A DNA stretch of 7,334 nucleotides from an uncultured Slackia sp. (GCA_900553775.1 USEZ01000096.1:1-7334); one strand, 5' to 3'; positions 1 to 6,107 are shown, counted from the stretch's first letter. Numbers and translations are program-made. Notes: generated from the sequence alone by a model not told the origin.

Positions 1-354
1 CGGATGGATGCGTTCGCGGTTCTGGATCATCTTATCCACGGTGACACCGCCCGCGGTCTTCACAAGCTCCTCCAGCTCGTCGGCGGCCTCGCGCAGGGCG
101 CATACGCCCGCAAGGCCCAGACCCACGACGCAGACGTCCGCGTCGATCGTCTCCACGATCGACGATTCGTCGATCGGCGCGGGAGCGTCGAGGAACGGGG
201 GCCTGTATTCCGTCGGATTCGCCTGAGCTTGCGCCGCCGCCCCTTCTGTCTGCTCGGCCGGCTTTTGCGGAGCGCAGCCCGCCAAGCCGGCGCCTGCGAT
301 CGCCGCGGCGCCGAGGCCGAGAAACGCCCTTCTGCTCACATCGTTTCTTTCCAT
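1..354 (-). CDS. Tat-exported FAD-binding protein (fumarate reductase/flavocytochrome c-like), N-terminal part
   Basis: The gene starts at 354 and runs off the left edge; 118 residues are visible. Residues 7-12 read SRRAFL, a twin-arginine motif. A hydrophobic Ala/Gly stretch follows, then LAGC at 24-27, a lipobox, so the protein is probably exported folded by Tat and lipid-anchored on the outer face of the membrane. After a low-complexity Ala/Gln/Pro spacer (28-60), residues 73-83 (DVCVVGLGLAG) form the first beta strand and GxGxxG dinucleotide loop of an FAD-binding Rossmann fold. The start is supported by a strong GGAGGAGGG ribosome site just upstream (minus strand, about 359-367). Known for the family: Eggerthellaceae carry many such exported flavoproteins that reduce small organic acceptors; the substrate here cannot be told. 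Oddity: the helix after GxGxxG runs on with many Glu residues before a possible second strand (GGVTVDK, 102-108), several residues later than usual. The divergent neighbour is a membrane regulator. Confidence 0.85.
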   Translation of the reverse strand, partial: MERNDVSRRAFLGLGAAAIAGAGLAGCAPQKPAEQTEGAAAQAQANPTEYRPPFLDAPAPIDESSIVETIDADVCVVGLGLAGVCALREAADELEELVKTAGGVTVDKMIQNRERIHP

Positions 355-395
355 GGTTCCCTCCTCCATTCTCGCATCGACGCCTCTTGTATCAT

Positions 396-421
396 GGGGG
401 CGTCTTGCTTTCGACGCCCTC
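396..421. promoter_or_regulatory. Inverted repeat in the divergent intergenic region (possible operator)
   Basis: GGGGGCGTC (396-404) and GACGCCCTC (413-421) can form a 9-bp stem with one G-T pair and an 8-base loop. It lies about 42 bases upstream of the flavoprotein start and about 170 bases upstream of the membrane regulator gene. A regulator site or leader hairpin is possible. This is inference from symmetry only. Confidence 0.3.
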
Positions 422-472
422 GAGGCTAGGCGCATTCCCGTACCCCGCGCCATCGCCTTTTTCCGCCGAATG

Positions 473-497
473 CCGCTTCGCCTGTCACCCGAAGCGG
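473..497. promoter_or_regulatory. 8-bp inverted repeat (possible operator)
   Basis: CCGCTTCG (473-480) and CGAAGCGG (490-497) are perfect inverted arms with a 9-base spacer. They sit midway between the divergent flavoprotein and membrane-regulator genes. The size and spacing suit a dimeric regulator, but no -35/-10 pair was recognised beside it, so the role is open. Confidence 0.3.
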
Positions 498-592
498 TCG
501 ATCGCGTACCAAGGGGCTCACCCGTCCGATGCCTGCGGCGGCAGACGGGCATAGTGGTCGAAGCGCAACGATTCGCGAGAAGGAGAAAGATC

Positions 593-1777
593 ATGCCGTC
601 GTTCATTCGCTGTGCGGGTTTTTCGCTGTTCCTGCTTGCCGACATTCTTTGCTTTCATGCCGACACGGCGCTCTCCTCTTTCGTATCGCTGGAAGGCGAC
701 GCCTATGCCGTCCTGTCGATAACGATGCGCCTGGCAACCCTTGCCGCGTTCGCCCTCGCCTGCCTGCTTCGTGGCGAAAAAACGTCGTCCATCGTCCGCC
801 GGGCCCCGCTTTTCGCAGGCGTGCTCTTCGCGGGCGGCGCCCTTGCGTCGGCCGCGCCGATTCCCGCCGCTCAATGCGCCGACGCGTGCGGGCTGGCCTG
901 CATGGCGGCGGCGCAGGCGATGCTCAATCTTGCCTGGCTTTCCCATGTGGGCACGCTCTCTTATAAAAACGCCTATCTTTTCCTGTTGGGCGGCCATGCG
1001 TTGGCGACGGTCTTGTGCGCTTTGCTTCTCGAGGCCGCAGGCTCCTACCTGACGATTGCGACCGTGGTTGCATTCCTTCTTTCCTGCCTTGCGGCTTTCC
1101 TGACCCGCAATGCGTCCGAGAAGACCGACCGCGCGTTTTCGCTCGAACAGCTTCGCTGCACGGCGCCGGTGCTTGGCCGCGGCGTATGCGCGGTGGGGCT
1201 TTTCGCCTTCGTCAGCGGATTCGTCGGCGCCATCGACCCTCCGGAAAACGACGCCTTGATGCAGTGGATCACGCTGGGCGTATCGGCGGCGGTCGTCGCG
1301 ATCATGTCGCTGCCCGCTTTGCTGCTCAAACAGCCTTTGAAGCTCGAAAACAGCTATCGATTGGCGCTGCCGCTGTCGGCGCTCGGCTTTTTGGTGCTGC
1401 CCGGTCTCGCCGCCGGCGCTCCTGCGGGAATAGCAGGCGTGTTTTCCACGACGGGCTATATGGTGTGCGGCATCGTCTTGTATTGCACGATCGCCGAAGT
1501 CTGCCGCGCGGCGGGCCTGCCGTCTGCCGCTCTGTATGCCGCAAGCGAGACGGCCGTGCTGACGCTGCTGCTTTTCGGCCGCTTCTGCGGCGGCATCGCC
1601 TCGATGGTCATGCCGCGCGATGCGGCGGGCTTCGTCGTGGTGGCGTTCGGGTGTTTGTATCTCGGCATTCTCGGAATGTCGTGGCTCCTCGGACGCGAAA
1701 GCGCCGCGCGGCGAACGCATGATGCCGCACAGGCCGCACCATGCTGCCGCCATGGCCGAATACTACGGACTCGATGA
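593..1777 (+). CDS. 12-helix membrane domain of a LuxR-type membrane regulator, separated from its HTH by a frame change
   Basis: The 394-residue product is almost entirely hydrophobic, with about twelve predicted membrane segments (roughly residues 8-30, 38-58, 71-90, 99-120, 126-148, 152-171, 196-214, 222-245, 255-273, 278-302, 311-339, 343-366). This matches the MFS-like N-terminal half of the membrane-bound LuxR regulators abundant in Eggerthellaceae. The start at 593 is chosen because AAGGAG lies 7 bases upstream and the first helix begins right after it; longer upstream reading is not membrane-like. After the last helix the frame runs into a short tail (AARRTHDAAQ to ILRTR) and stops at 1777, whereas the HTH expected there lies in the next frame (+1) from about 1719. 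One extra base between about 1690 and 1752 would explain the break. It may therefore be a frameshifted gene, a sequencing error, or a genuine two-gene sensor/regulator pair. The divergent flavoprotein gene is the likely target. Confidence 0.75.
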   Translation: MPSFIRCAGFSLFLLADILCFHADTALSSFVSLEGDAYAVLSITMRLATLAAFALACLLRGEKTSSIVRRAPLFAGVLFAGGALASAAPIPAAQCADACGLACMAAAQAMLNLAWLSHVGTLSYKNAYLFLLGGHALATVLCALLLEAAGSYLTIATVVAFLLSCLAAFLTRNASEKTDRAFSLEQLRCTAPVLGRGVCAVGLFAFVSGFVGAIDPPENDALMQWITLGVSAAVVAIMSLPALLLKQPLKLENSYRLALPLSALGFLVLPGLAAGAPAGIAGVFSTTGYMVCGIVLYCTIAEVCRAAGLPSAALYAASETAVLTLLLFGRFCGGIASMVMPRDAAGFVVVAFGCLYLGILGMSWLLGRESAARRTHDAAQAAPCCRHGRILRTR

Positions 1778-2294
1778 ACGGGAGCGCGCCGTTTTCATGC
1801 AGCTGGCGCAAGGCCGCTCCATTCCGCGTATCGCCCAAGATTGCTACCTTTCGCCGAGTGCGATCAAATATCATGTCCAAAAGATCTATCGCAAGCTCGA
1901 TATCCATACGCGCGGCGAGTTGGCGGCGCTTGCCAGGCATCCGTTTTTCCCCGACGCCATGCCGAAAAACGCGATGTGTCGGGACATCGACGCTTGTGCG
2001 GCGCAGTCCGAATCGAGCGGACGGCCGTCGCGCGAGGGCACGTGCGAAGAAGGCGAGCAGGTCCGGTTTGCTTCGACAGGCGAAGAGGCGCTTGCCCGTT
2101 TCGGGCTGACCGAACGCGAACGCGATGTGTTCGTCCTTCTGGCCGGCGCCCGTACGGTCGACGATATCGCGCGGCGCTTGGAAATTTCGGAAAACACCGT
2201 GAAGACGTACATCAAGCGCATCTACAAAAAGATGGATGTCCATTCCAAACAAGATGTGATCGATTTCGCATTGAAGCACGGTATACGCTTCTGA
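1719..2294 (+). CDS. Tandem LuxR/GerE HTH protein, or frameshifted C-terminal part of the membrane regulator
   Basis: Read from the ATG at 1719, the product is 191 residues. It contains two complete LuxR-type DNA-binding domains. The first is residues 18-72: a DERERAVF start, scaffold helix QGRSIPRIA, and recognition region SPSAIKYHVQKIYRKLDIHTR. The second is residues 130-184: LTERERDVF, then ISENTVKTYIKRIYKKMDVHS. A hydrophilic linker of about 57 residues (73-129) joins them. There is no receiver, autoinducer or membrane domain in this frame. Possible starts at 1719, 1722 and 1752 all lack a good ribosome site, and the first overlaps the preceding membrane gene by 59 bases. This favours the reading that it was once the C-terminus of that protein, displaced by one base; a corrected fusion would be about 566 residues. 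Alternatively it is translated by coupling to the upstream gene. Two GerE domains in one protein is unusual; most family members have one. Confidence 0.75.
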   Translation: MMPHRPHHAAAMAEYYGLDERERAVFMQLAQGRSIPRIAQDCYLSPSAIKYHVQKIYRKLDIHTRGELAALARHPFFPDAMPKNAMCRDIDACAAQSESSGRPSREGTCEEGEQVRFASTGEEALARFGLTERERDVFVLLAGARTVDDIARRLEISENTVKTYIKRIYKKMDVHSKQDVIDFALKHGIRF

Positions 2295-2317
2295 CCTGGG
2301 GTTCGCAACCTCAAGGT
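2294..2317 (+). terminator. Weak hairpin just after the tandem HTH gene
   Basis: TGGGGTT (2297-2303), loop CGC and AACCTCA (2307-2313) pair directly. ACC (2294-2296) and GGT (2315-2317) extend the stem past a one-base bulge. It overlaps the last base of the stop codon. The tail is only mildly T-containing, so termination is uncertain. Confidence 0.3.
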
Positions 2318-2375
2318 GCAAACGATTCTTGCATAATGAAGCCTCAGGTTGGTGGATTCGCGCCTTGCGCTACCT

Positions 2376-2398
2376 TATATTCGTCGGCAAGACGTCTT
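2376..2398 (+). promoter_or_regulatory. Candidate promoter -10 with adjoining 10-bp palindrome before the XRE gene
   Basis: TATATT (2376-2381) matches five of six -10 consensus positions. No good -35 is visible at the right distance. The perfect palindrome AAGACGTCTT (2389-2398) would fall at or just after the transcription start, a usual place for a repressor operator. Because the downstream gene encodes an XRE-type DNA-binding protein, autoregulation is a reasonable inference. A second -10-like CATAAT lies at 2332-2337. Confidence 0.35.
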
Positions 2399-2478
2399 AC
2401 GAAAGGACGCGCCGCCCGCCAGCTTCGATGCGTCAAGGCGGCGCGCATCGATTCCACGCACGACCGAAAGGCACCCCT

Positions 2479-3516
2479 ATGAGTTTCCGTGACAACCTTC
2501 AACATCTTCGCGCAACCCGCAATATGACGCAGGAACAGCTCGCCATGCTGCTCGGCGTGTCGCGCCAATCCGTCACGAAATGGGAAGCCGAGAAAAGCTA
2601 TCCCGAAATGGACAAGCTCCTTGCGCTTTGCAACATCTTCGAATGCTCGCTCGACGACCTTGTGCAGGGCGATTTGACGCAGCGTTCGCTCGAAGCGGAC
2701 GCGGGCGCCGCGGTGCCGAACGGACCCGCTACCGACATATGCGGCTATGACGAGCATATGCGCGATTTCGCTTTGAAGATCCCCACGGGCATCGCCTGCA
2801 TCATGCTCGGATTCATCTGGACTATTTTCGTCAGCGGCGGCCCGACGGGAATCCTGCATGATGGCGACGTCGTTTCGGTCGCGGGTCTTTTCGCCGGCGT
2901 TTTCGCGGGCCTTGTCATCATCGTTCCCGCAGGCATGAAGCATTCCGCTTTCGTGAAGGCGCATCCTTATATCGAAGACTTCTATACCGCCGAGCAGAAG
3001 GCCCGGTCGGGCAAACGATGCGCCCGCGCCGTGGTGGCGGGCATCGGCATGGCGCTTGCGGCGATTCTCGTTTTCGTGGCGGCGGACGAAACAGGATATG
3101 AACGCGTCGGCGATTCCGTCGGCTTTATGCTGATCGCCGCCGCGGTGTGGGTTTTCGTCAATGCGGGCATGCTGCATTCGCGCATGAATCTGTCCGAATA
3201 CAATCAGAACGCCATCGACGAATTGGAACTCGAAGACATCGCGAATGCCGCCATCGACGAGCAACGCAAGAAAGCGCTGCTTGCGGCCCATGGCATCAAG
3301 ACGCGCAAGCAGCGCCTCACAGGCAATCTGTGCGGCATCATCATGATCGCGGCGAGCATCGTCGGCCTTGTGATGCTCTTCTGGCCCCTTGCCCAGGGCA
3401 TCGACCCCGACGATGTGGACTGGACGGGAAATCTTTTCTGGATGGCGTGGGTCGTCGGCGGCCTGTGCTGCGGCATCGTGGCGCTTGCCGTCAATGCATT
3501 CGTCGAAGACGAATAA
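2479..3516 (+). CDS. XRE-family HTH protein with six membrane helices
   Basis: The product is 345 residues. Residues 5-61 form a classic XRE/Cro helix-turn-helix: NMTQEQLAMLLGVSRQSVTKWE, then YPEMDKLLALCNIFECSLDDL. After a hydrophilic linker (65-98), six hydrophobic segments follow at about 102-120, 131-152, 183-202, 212-232, 281-305 and 318-342. Between helices 4 and 5 lies a charged, helical cytoplasmic-type stretch (236-278) rich in Glu and Lys. The HTH therefore sits on the cytoplasmic face of an integral membrane protein. XRE-plus-membrane proteins are common in Firmicutes and Actinobacteria, but their signals are mostly unknown, and no ligand-binding motif is visible here. The start at 2479 is chosen because the HTH begins right after it and a modest AAAGG lies 7 bases upstream. 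It stands alone: 184 bases follow the preceding gene and a strong hairpin follows its stop. Autoregulation is suggested by the upstream palindrome. Confidence 0.85.
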   Translation: MSFRDNLQHLRATRNMTQEQLAMLLGVSRQSVTKWEAEKSYPEMDKLLALCNIFECSLDDLVQGDLTQRSLEADAGAAVPNGPATDICGYDEHMRDFALKIPTGIACIMLGFIWTIFVSGGPTGILHDGDVVSVAGLFAGVFAGLVIIVPAGMKHSAFVKAHPYIEDFYTAEQKARSGKRCARAVVAGIGMALAAILVFVAADETGYERVGDSVGFMLIAAAVWVFVNAGMLHSRMNLSEYNQNAIDELELEDIANAAIDEQRKKALLAAHGIKTRKQRLTGNLCGIIMIAASIVGLVMLFWPLAQGIDPDDVDWTGNLFWMAWVVGGLCCGIVALAVNAFVEDE

Positions 3517-3537
3517 GGGCGCTCTGTCGCGCCATAT

Positions 3538-3571
3538 GCGGGGCCCGCGTCCGATACTATGCGGGCCCCGC
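3538..3571 (+). terminator. GC-rich terminator hairpin after the XRE gene
   Basis: GCGGGGCCCGC (3538-3548) and GCGGGCCCCGC (3561-3571) are perfect 11-base inverted arms around a 12-base loop, 21 bases after the TAA stop of the XRE gene. There is no T-run after the stem, which is common in high-GC actinobacteria. The very high stem stability and position support termination. Confidence 0.65.
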
Positions 3572-3807
3572 GCTGTTGCGCGATGCATCGGATGGGCGAC
3601 AGGCGCGGCGGGCCTGCGAACGGCGTCCTCGACGCGCGATCTTGAAAGCACGAGCGGCGAGGACGCACCGCAACGAAGACGGCGGTGCCAATCGGGCCGC
3701 CTTCGAGCGCGATTGCGGCCGTTCGGAGTCTCTGCATATCGGCGTTTTCCGGAAACCCGCCCTGCATTCGCGCTTACGCGCTGCGGCGCCTTTATGGTGT
3801 GACTGCG

Positions 3808-3848
3808 CGAGCGCGGCTGCATGCGCGATGAAGGCGCAAGCGCGCTCG
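3808..3848 (+). promoter_or_regulatory. Bulged hairpin in the yfcE leader
   Basis: CGAGCGCG (3808-3815) pairs with CGCGCTCG (3841-3848). Inside it TGCGC (3822-3826) pairs with GCGCA (3834-3838), giving 13 bp in two blocks that end 30 bases before the yfcE start and 17 bases before its AAAGGA ribosome site. It may be an mRNA leader structure, but the local GC content makes chance pairing likely enough to keep confidence low. Confidence 0.25.
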
Positions 3849-3878
3849 AAGCATCGAGGACGACGAAAGGAACGAACG

Positions 3879-4394
3879 ATGAAGCTTCTCGTGGCATCGG
3901 ATATCCACGGATCGGCGCTGTGGTGCGAAGCCCTCATGAAAAGCATCGAGGCGCAGACGCCCGACAAGGTGATCCTCCTGGGCGACCTTCTGTACCACGG
4001 ACCGCGCAATCCCCTTCCCGACGGCTATGCGCCCCGGGAAGTGGCCGCCATGCTCAACAACATGGCCGAGCGCATCGTGGCGGTGCGCGGCAACTGCGAT
4101 TCCGAAGTGGACCAAATGATGCTTCGCTTTCCCTGCCTGGGCGATTACGCGCTTGTTCTCGATGGCGCGAAAACCCTCTTCGCCACGCACGGGCACGTTT
4201 TCGGCCCCGATAATGTGCCCTTCTTGCCATCGGGCTCCGTCGTTTTGTCGGGCCATACGCACATCAAGACGAACCGGGTGAAAGACGGTTTGCTGTTCGC
4301 CAATCCGGGAAGCGTATCGCTGCCGAAAGACGGATCGCACAGTTACGGCGTCTACGAGAACGGCGCGTTTCGGACATTCGAGCTGCATCGATAG
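3879..4394 (+). CDS. yfcE: YfcE-type metallophosphodiesterase
   Basis: The product is 171 residues, a cytosolic member of the calcineurin-like phosphoesterase superfamily of MJ0936/YfcE type, which hydrolyses phosphodiester bonds with a two-metal centre (usually Mn). All metal-binding motifs are present in order: DIHG (8-11), GDLLYHGP (35-42), GNCD (71-74), THGH (103-106) and GHTH (125-128). The NPGS motif (142-145) near the C-terminus is also typical. Length is slightly below the roughly 184 residues of E. coli YfcE. The start at 3879 gives the conserved MKLLVASDIHG N-terminus, with AAAGGA ending 7 bases upstream. The physiological substrate of YfcE proteins is not established; E. coli YfcE acts on bis-pNPP in vitro. 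It is transcribed alone and converges on the purine permease gene. Confidence 0.93.
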   Translation: MKLLVASDIHGSALWCEALMKSIEAQTPDKVILLGDLLYHGPRNPLPDGYAPREVAAMLNNMAERIVAVRGNCDSEVDQMMLRFPCLGDYALVLDGAKTLFATHGHVFGPDNVPFLPSGSVVLSGHTHIKTNRVKDGLLFANPGSVSLPKDGSHSYGVYENGAFRTFELHR

Positions 4395-4714
4395 CCCTTT
4401 GTCGTCGATACGACGAATCGTAAAGCGACGCGATGCGTTTTCGAAGAGCATAAGTCTCGCATGCGATACGCCCTCCGTGGAAGCCTTCGATTGCATGCGC
4501 CGGTCCGTGAAACGAACGGCCGCGATGCGTGTCCGCCGCGTAATCGAAAGCTTCGCCGCGCAGGCGGGCAATCCCGGCGACCGGTTCTTATGCTTCAAAT
4601 CGCCCCCAATGCAAGCGGCCCTGGAATGAACGTTCATTCCAGGGCCGGCATATGCGCATGAGGGGTTCAGCCCGCGGCGTCCTTCTGCAATCGAAGGCGT
4701 CTGACGAAGCGGGC
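4395..4714. other. Intergenic region between convergent yfcE and the NCS2 permease gene
   Basis: These 320 bases contain no gene I can support. They hold a small hairpin 7 bases after the yfcE stop (TCGTCG 4402-4407 / CGACGA 4411-4416) and the perfect palindrome at 4616-4647. A GC-rich foldback next to the permease stop has GCCCGC (4670-4675) pairing with GCGGGC (4709-4714), with CCTTC (4681-4685) pairing GAAGG (4693-4697) inside it. These are consistent with 3' ends of two converging transcripts. Confidence 0.55.
4616..4647. terminator. Perfect 32-bp palindrome, probable bidirectional terminator
   Basis: The 16-base arm 4616-4631 is exactly complementary to 4632-4647, with no spacer; the centre is GAACGTTC and the ends are CGGCCC/GGGCCG. 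As RNA it would fold into a very stable hairpin on either strand. It lies 222 bases after yfcE and about 68 bases after the permease stop, between convergent genes, so a shared terminator is the simplest reading. The permease gene is the more likely main user. No T-run follows on either strand. A binding site for a dimeric protein is the alternative. Confidence 0.6.
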
Positions 4715-6034
4715 CTAACCCACGACGAACATGACCAGAAACGCCAGCGCGGCGATCCACATGAGCGGCTTGACCTCATTCGCTTTGCCCTGCACCACCT
4801 TGATGATGCAGTAAGAGATGAAGCCGAAGCCGATGCCGTTGGTGATGGAGTAGGTCATCGGAATGCCCAGGATCGTGACGAATGCCGGGAAGGCATGCTC
4901 GATCTTGGCCCACTCGATGCTCACCACGTCGGAAAGCATGAGATAGCCCACGACCACGAGCGCACCGCAGGTGGCGGAGGCGGACACCATGCCGATGACC
5001 GGCGCGAAGAACGCGAAGATGACGAACAGCACGCCCACGACGATGTTCGAGAAGCCGGTGCGGGCGCCTGCGGCGGCGCCGGAGGTGGATTCGACGAAGC
5101 TCGTGATGGAGCTTGCGCCGAAAAAGCCGCCCGCGATGGCTGCGGCGGAGTCGACGGCCAAGATGGGCTGGATGTCTTCGACGTTGCCGTCTTTATCGAC
5201 GAACTCGCCCTGCTCGCCCACGGCCACAACGGTACCCATGGTGTCGAAGAAGTCGCTCATGAGCAGCGAGAACACGAACAAAAGCAAGGCGGGCTGCAGG
5301 AACACCTGCACGATGGCGAGGGTGTCGGTTCCGGGAACCGTCTGGAAAGGCGCGGCGAACGCGGAGAAATCGAGGCCGAAGTTCCATTCCGTAGGAAGAG
5401 CCGTAACGCCCAGCGGAATGCCGACGATCGTGGCTGCCACGATCGAGATGAGCAGGCCGCCCTTCACATTGAGCGCCTGCAGCACCACGGCGATGAGAAT
5501 GGAAATGAGAGCGACGAGGGCGACGGGAGAAGACAGATCGCCCAGCGCAAGCACGGTGGATTCGTCGGCAACGATCAATCCGCCGCCTTTCAAGCCGATG
5601 AACGCGATGAACAACCCGATGCCGATGCCGATCGCATGGCGCAGGCTCACGGGAATGGCATCCATGATGGCTTTGCGCAGGCCGCACAGCACGAGAATGA
5701 GGATGACGATGCCCTCGAGGAACACGATGGCCATGGCCACGCGCCAGTCGACGGCCGTCTCGCCCAGGCAGAGCGTGTAGGCGACGACCGCATTGATGCC
5801 CATGCCCGAAGCGAGGGCGATCGGCCTGTTGGCGATGATGCCCATGGCCACGGTCATGACGGCGGCGCCCAGGCAGGTCGCCGTGAGCGCGGCATCGAAG
5901 GGGATGCCCGCCGCTTGCATCAGGGACGGGTTGACGGCGATGATGTAGGCCATGGCCAGAAACGTCGTCAAACCGCCGATGATCTCGTTTCCGATCGTCG
6001 AGTTGCGCTCGGAAATCTTAAAGAACTTATCCAC
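4715..6034 (-). CDS. NCS2-family purine permease (AzgA/PbuG-like)
   Basis: The product is 439 residues, the usual size for the AzgA/PbuG branch of NCS2, which imports purine bases such as hypoxanthine, guanine or adenine by proton symport across the inner membrane. The N-terminus has the hallmark GGLTTFLAMAYIIAVNP (20-36). Other family signatures are DFFDTMGT (261-268) and ESTSGAAAGARTG (315-327), the latter containing the conserved Glu and Ser/Gly loop of the substrate site. About 12-14 hydrophobic segments span the chain. The start is GTG at 6034, supported by AAGGAGG (6044-6050 on the complement) 9 bases upstream. The gene stands alone and convergent to yfcE. An extended -10 promoter and a dyad lie just upstream. 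I saw no purine-riboswitch architecture in the leader of roughly 65 bases. Which purine it prefers cannot be told. Confidence 0.93.
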   Translation of the reverse strand: MDKFFKISERNSTIGNEIIGGLTTFLAMAYIIAVNPSLMQAAGIPFDAALTATCLGAAVMTVAMGIIANRPIALASGMGINAVVAYTLCLGETAVDWRVAMAIVFLEGIVILILVLCGLRKAIMDAIPVSLRHAIGIGIGLFIAFIGLKGGGLIVADESTVLALGDLSSPVALVALISILIAVVLQALNVKGGLLISIVAATIVGIPLGVTALPTEWNFGLDFSAFAAPFQTVPGTDTLAIVQVFLQPALLLFVFSLLMSDFFDTMGTVVAVGEQGEFVDKDGNVEDIQPILAVDSAAAIAGGFFGASSITSFVESTSGAAAGARTGFSNIVVGVLFVIFAFFAPVIGMVSASATCGALVVVGYLMLSDVVSIEWAKIEHAFPAFVTILGIPMTYSITNGIGFGFISYCIIKVVQGKANEVKPLMWIAALAFLVMFVVG

Positions 6035-6078
6035 TGAGAGGATCCTCCTTCGAATCGTGGATATCCGACAGTCGCATC

Positions 6079-6101
6079 CGCATACGAAAGTAACGAATGC
6101 G
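6079..6101. promoter_or_regulatory. Imperfect dyad at the permease transcription start (possible operator)
   Basis: CGCATACG (6079-6086) and CGAATGCG (6094-6101) are inverted with one mismatch and a 7-base spacer. They would overlap the start of the permease transcript implied by the -10 at 6108-6113. The position fits repressor binding, for instance by a purine-responsive regulator; this is inference only. Confidence 0.3.
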
Positions 6102-6107
6102 CAACGA

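Larger units (their letters stand above)
3517..3878. other. Intergenic region between the XRE gene and yfcE
   Basis: These 362 bases hold no convincing gene; the open frames on both strands are Arg/Ala-rich shadows without ribosome sites. The left end contains the terminator hairpin at 3538-3571, and the right end a leader hairpin at 3808-3848. No promoter close to consensus was recognised for yfcE, although one must lie here if the hairpin at 3538 terminates. Confidence 0.6.

Noticed and set aside
388..395. TTGTATCAT as a -10 for the membrane regulator gene
   Set aside because: TATCAT matches five of six positions, but there is no -35, the TG lacks the usual one-base gap, and it would leave a leader of about 190 bases.
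518..1753. Long open frame of 411 codons on the minus strand opposite the membrane regulator gene
   Set aside because: Its product is a Arg/Gln/Glu-rich string without hydrophobic core or family resemblance; it is the complement of a high-GC gene with biased third positions.
2344..3897. Open frame of 517 codons on the minus strand opposite the XRE membrane gene
   Set aside because: Arg/His/Asp-rich shadow with no ribosome site, overlapping a well-supported gene over its whole length.
4483..4698. 13-base inverted repeat (GCCTTCGATTGCA at 4483-4495, complement at 4686-4698)
   Set aside because: An exact 13-mer inverted match somewhere in 7.3 kb has a substantial chance of occurring at random, and there is no element between the copies.
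3792..4760. Minus-strand frame of 322 codons spanning yfcE
   Set aside because: It covers the yfcE gene antisense and has no recognisable features.
4652..6037. Open frame of 461 codons on the plus strand opposite the NCS2 permease gene
   Set aside because: Extreme His/Asp/Glu/Gly composition with no domain; the minus strand encodes an unmistakable permease.
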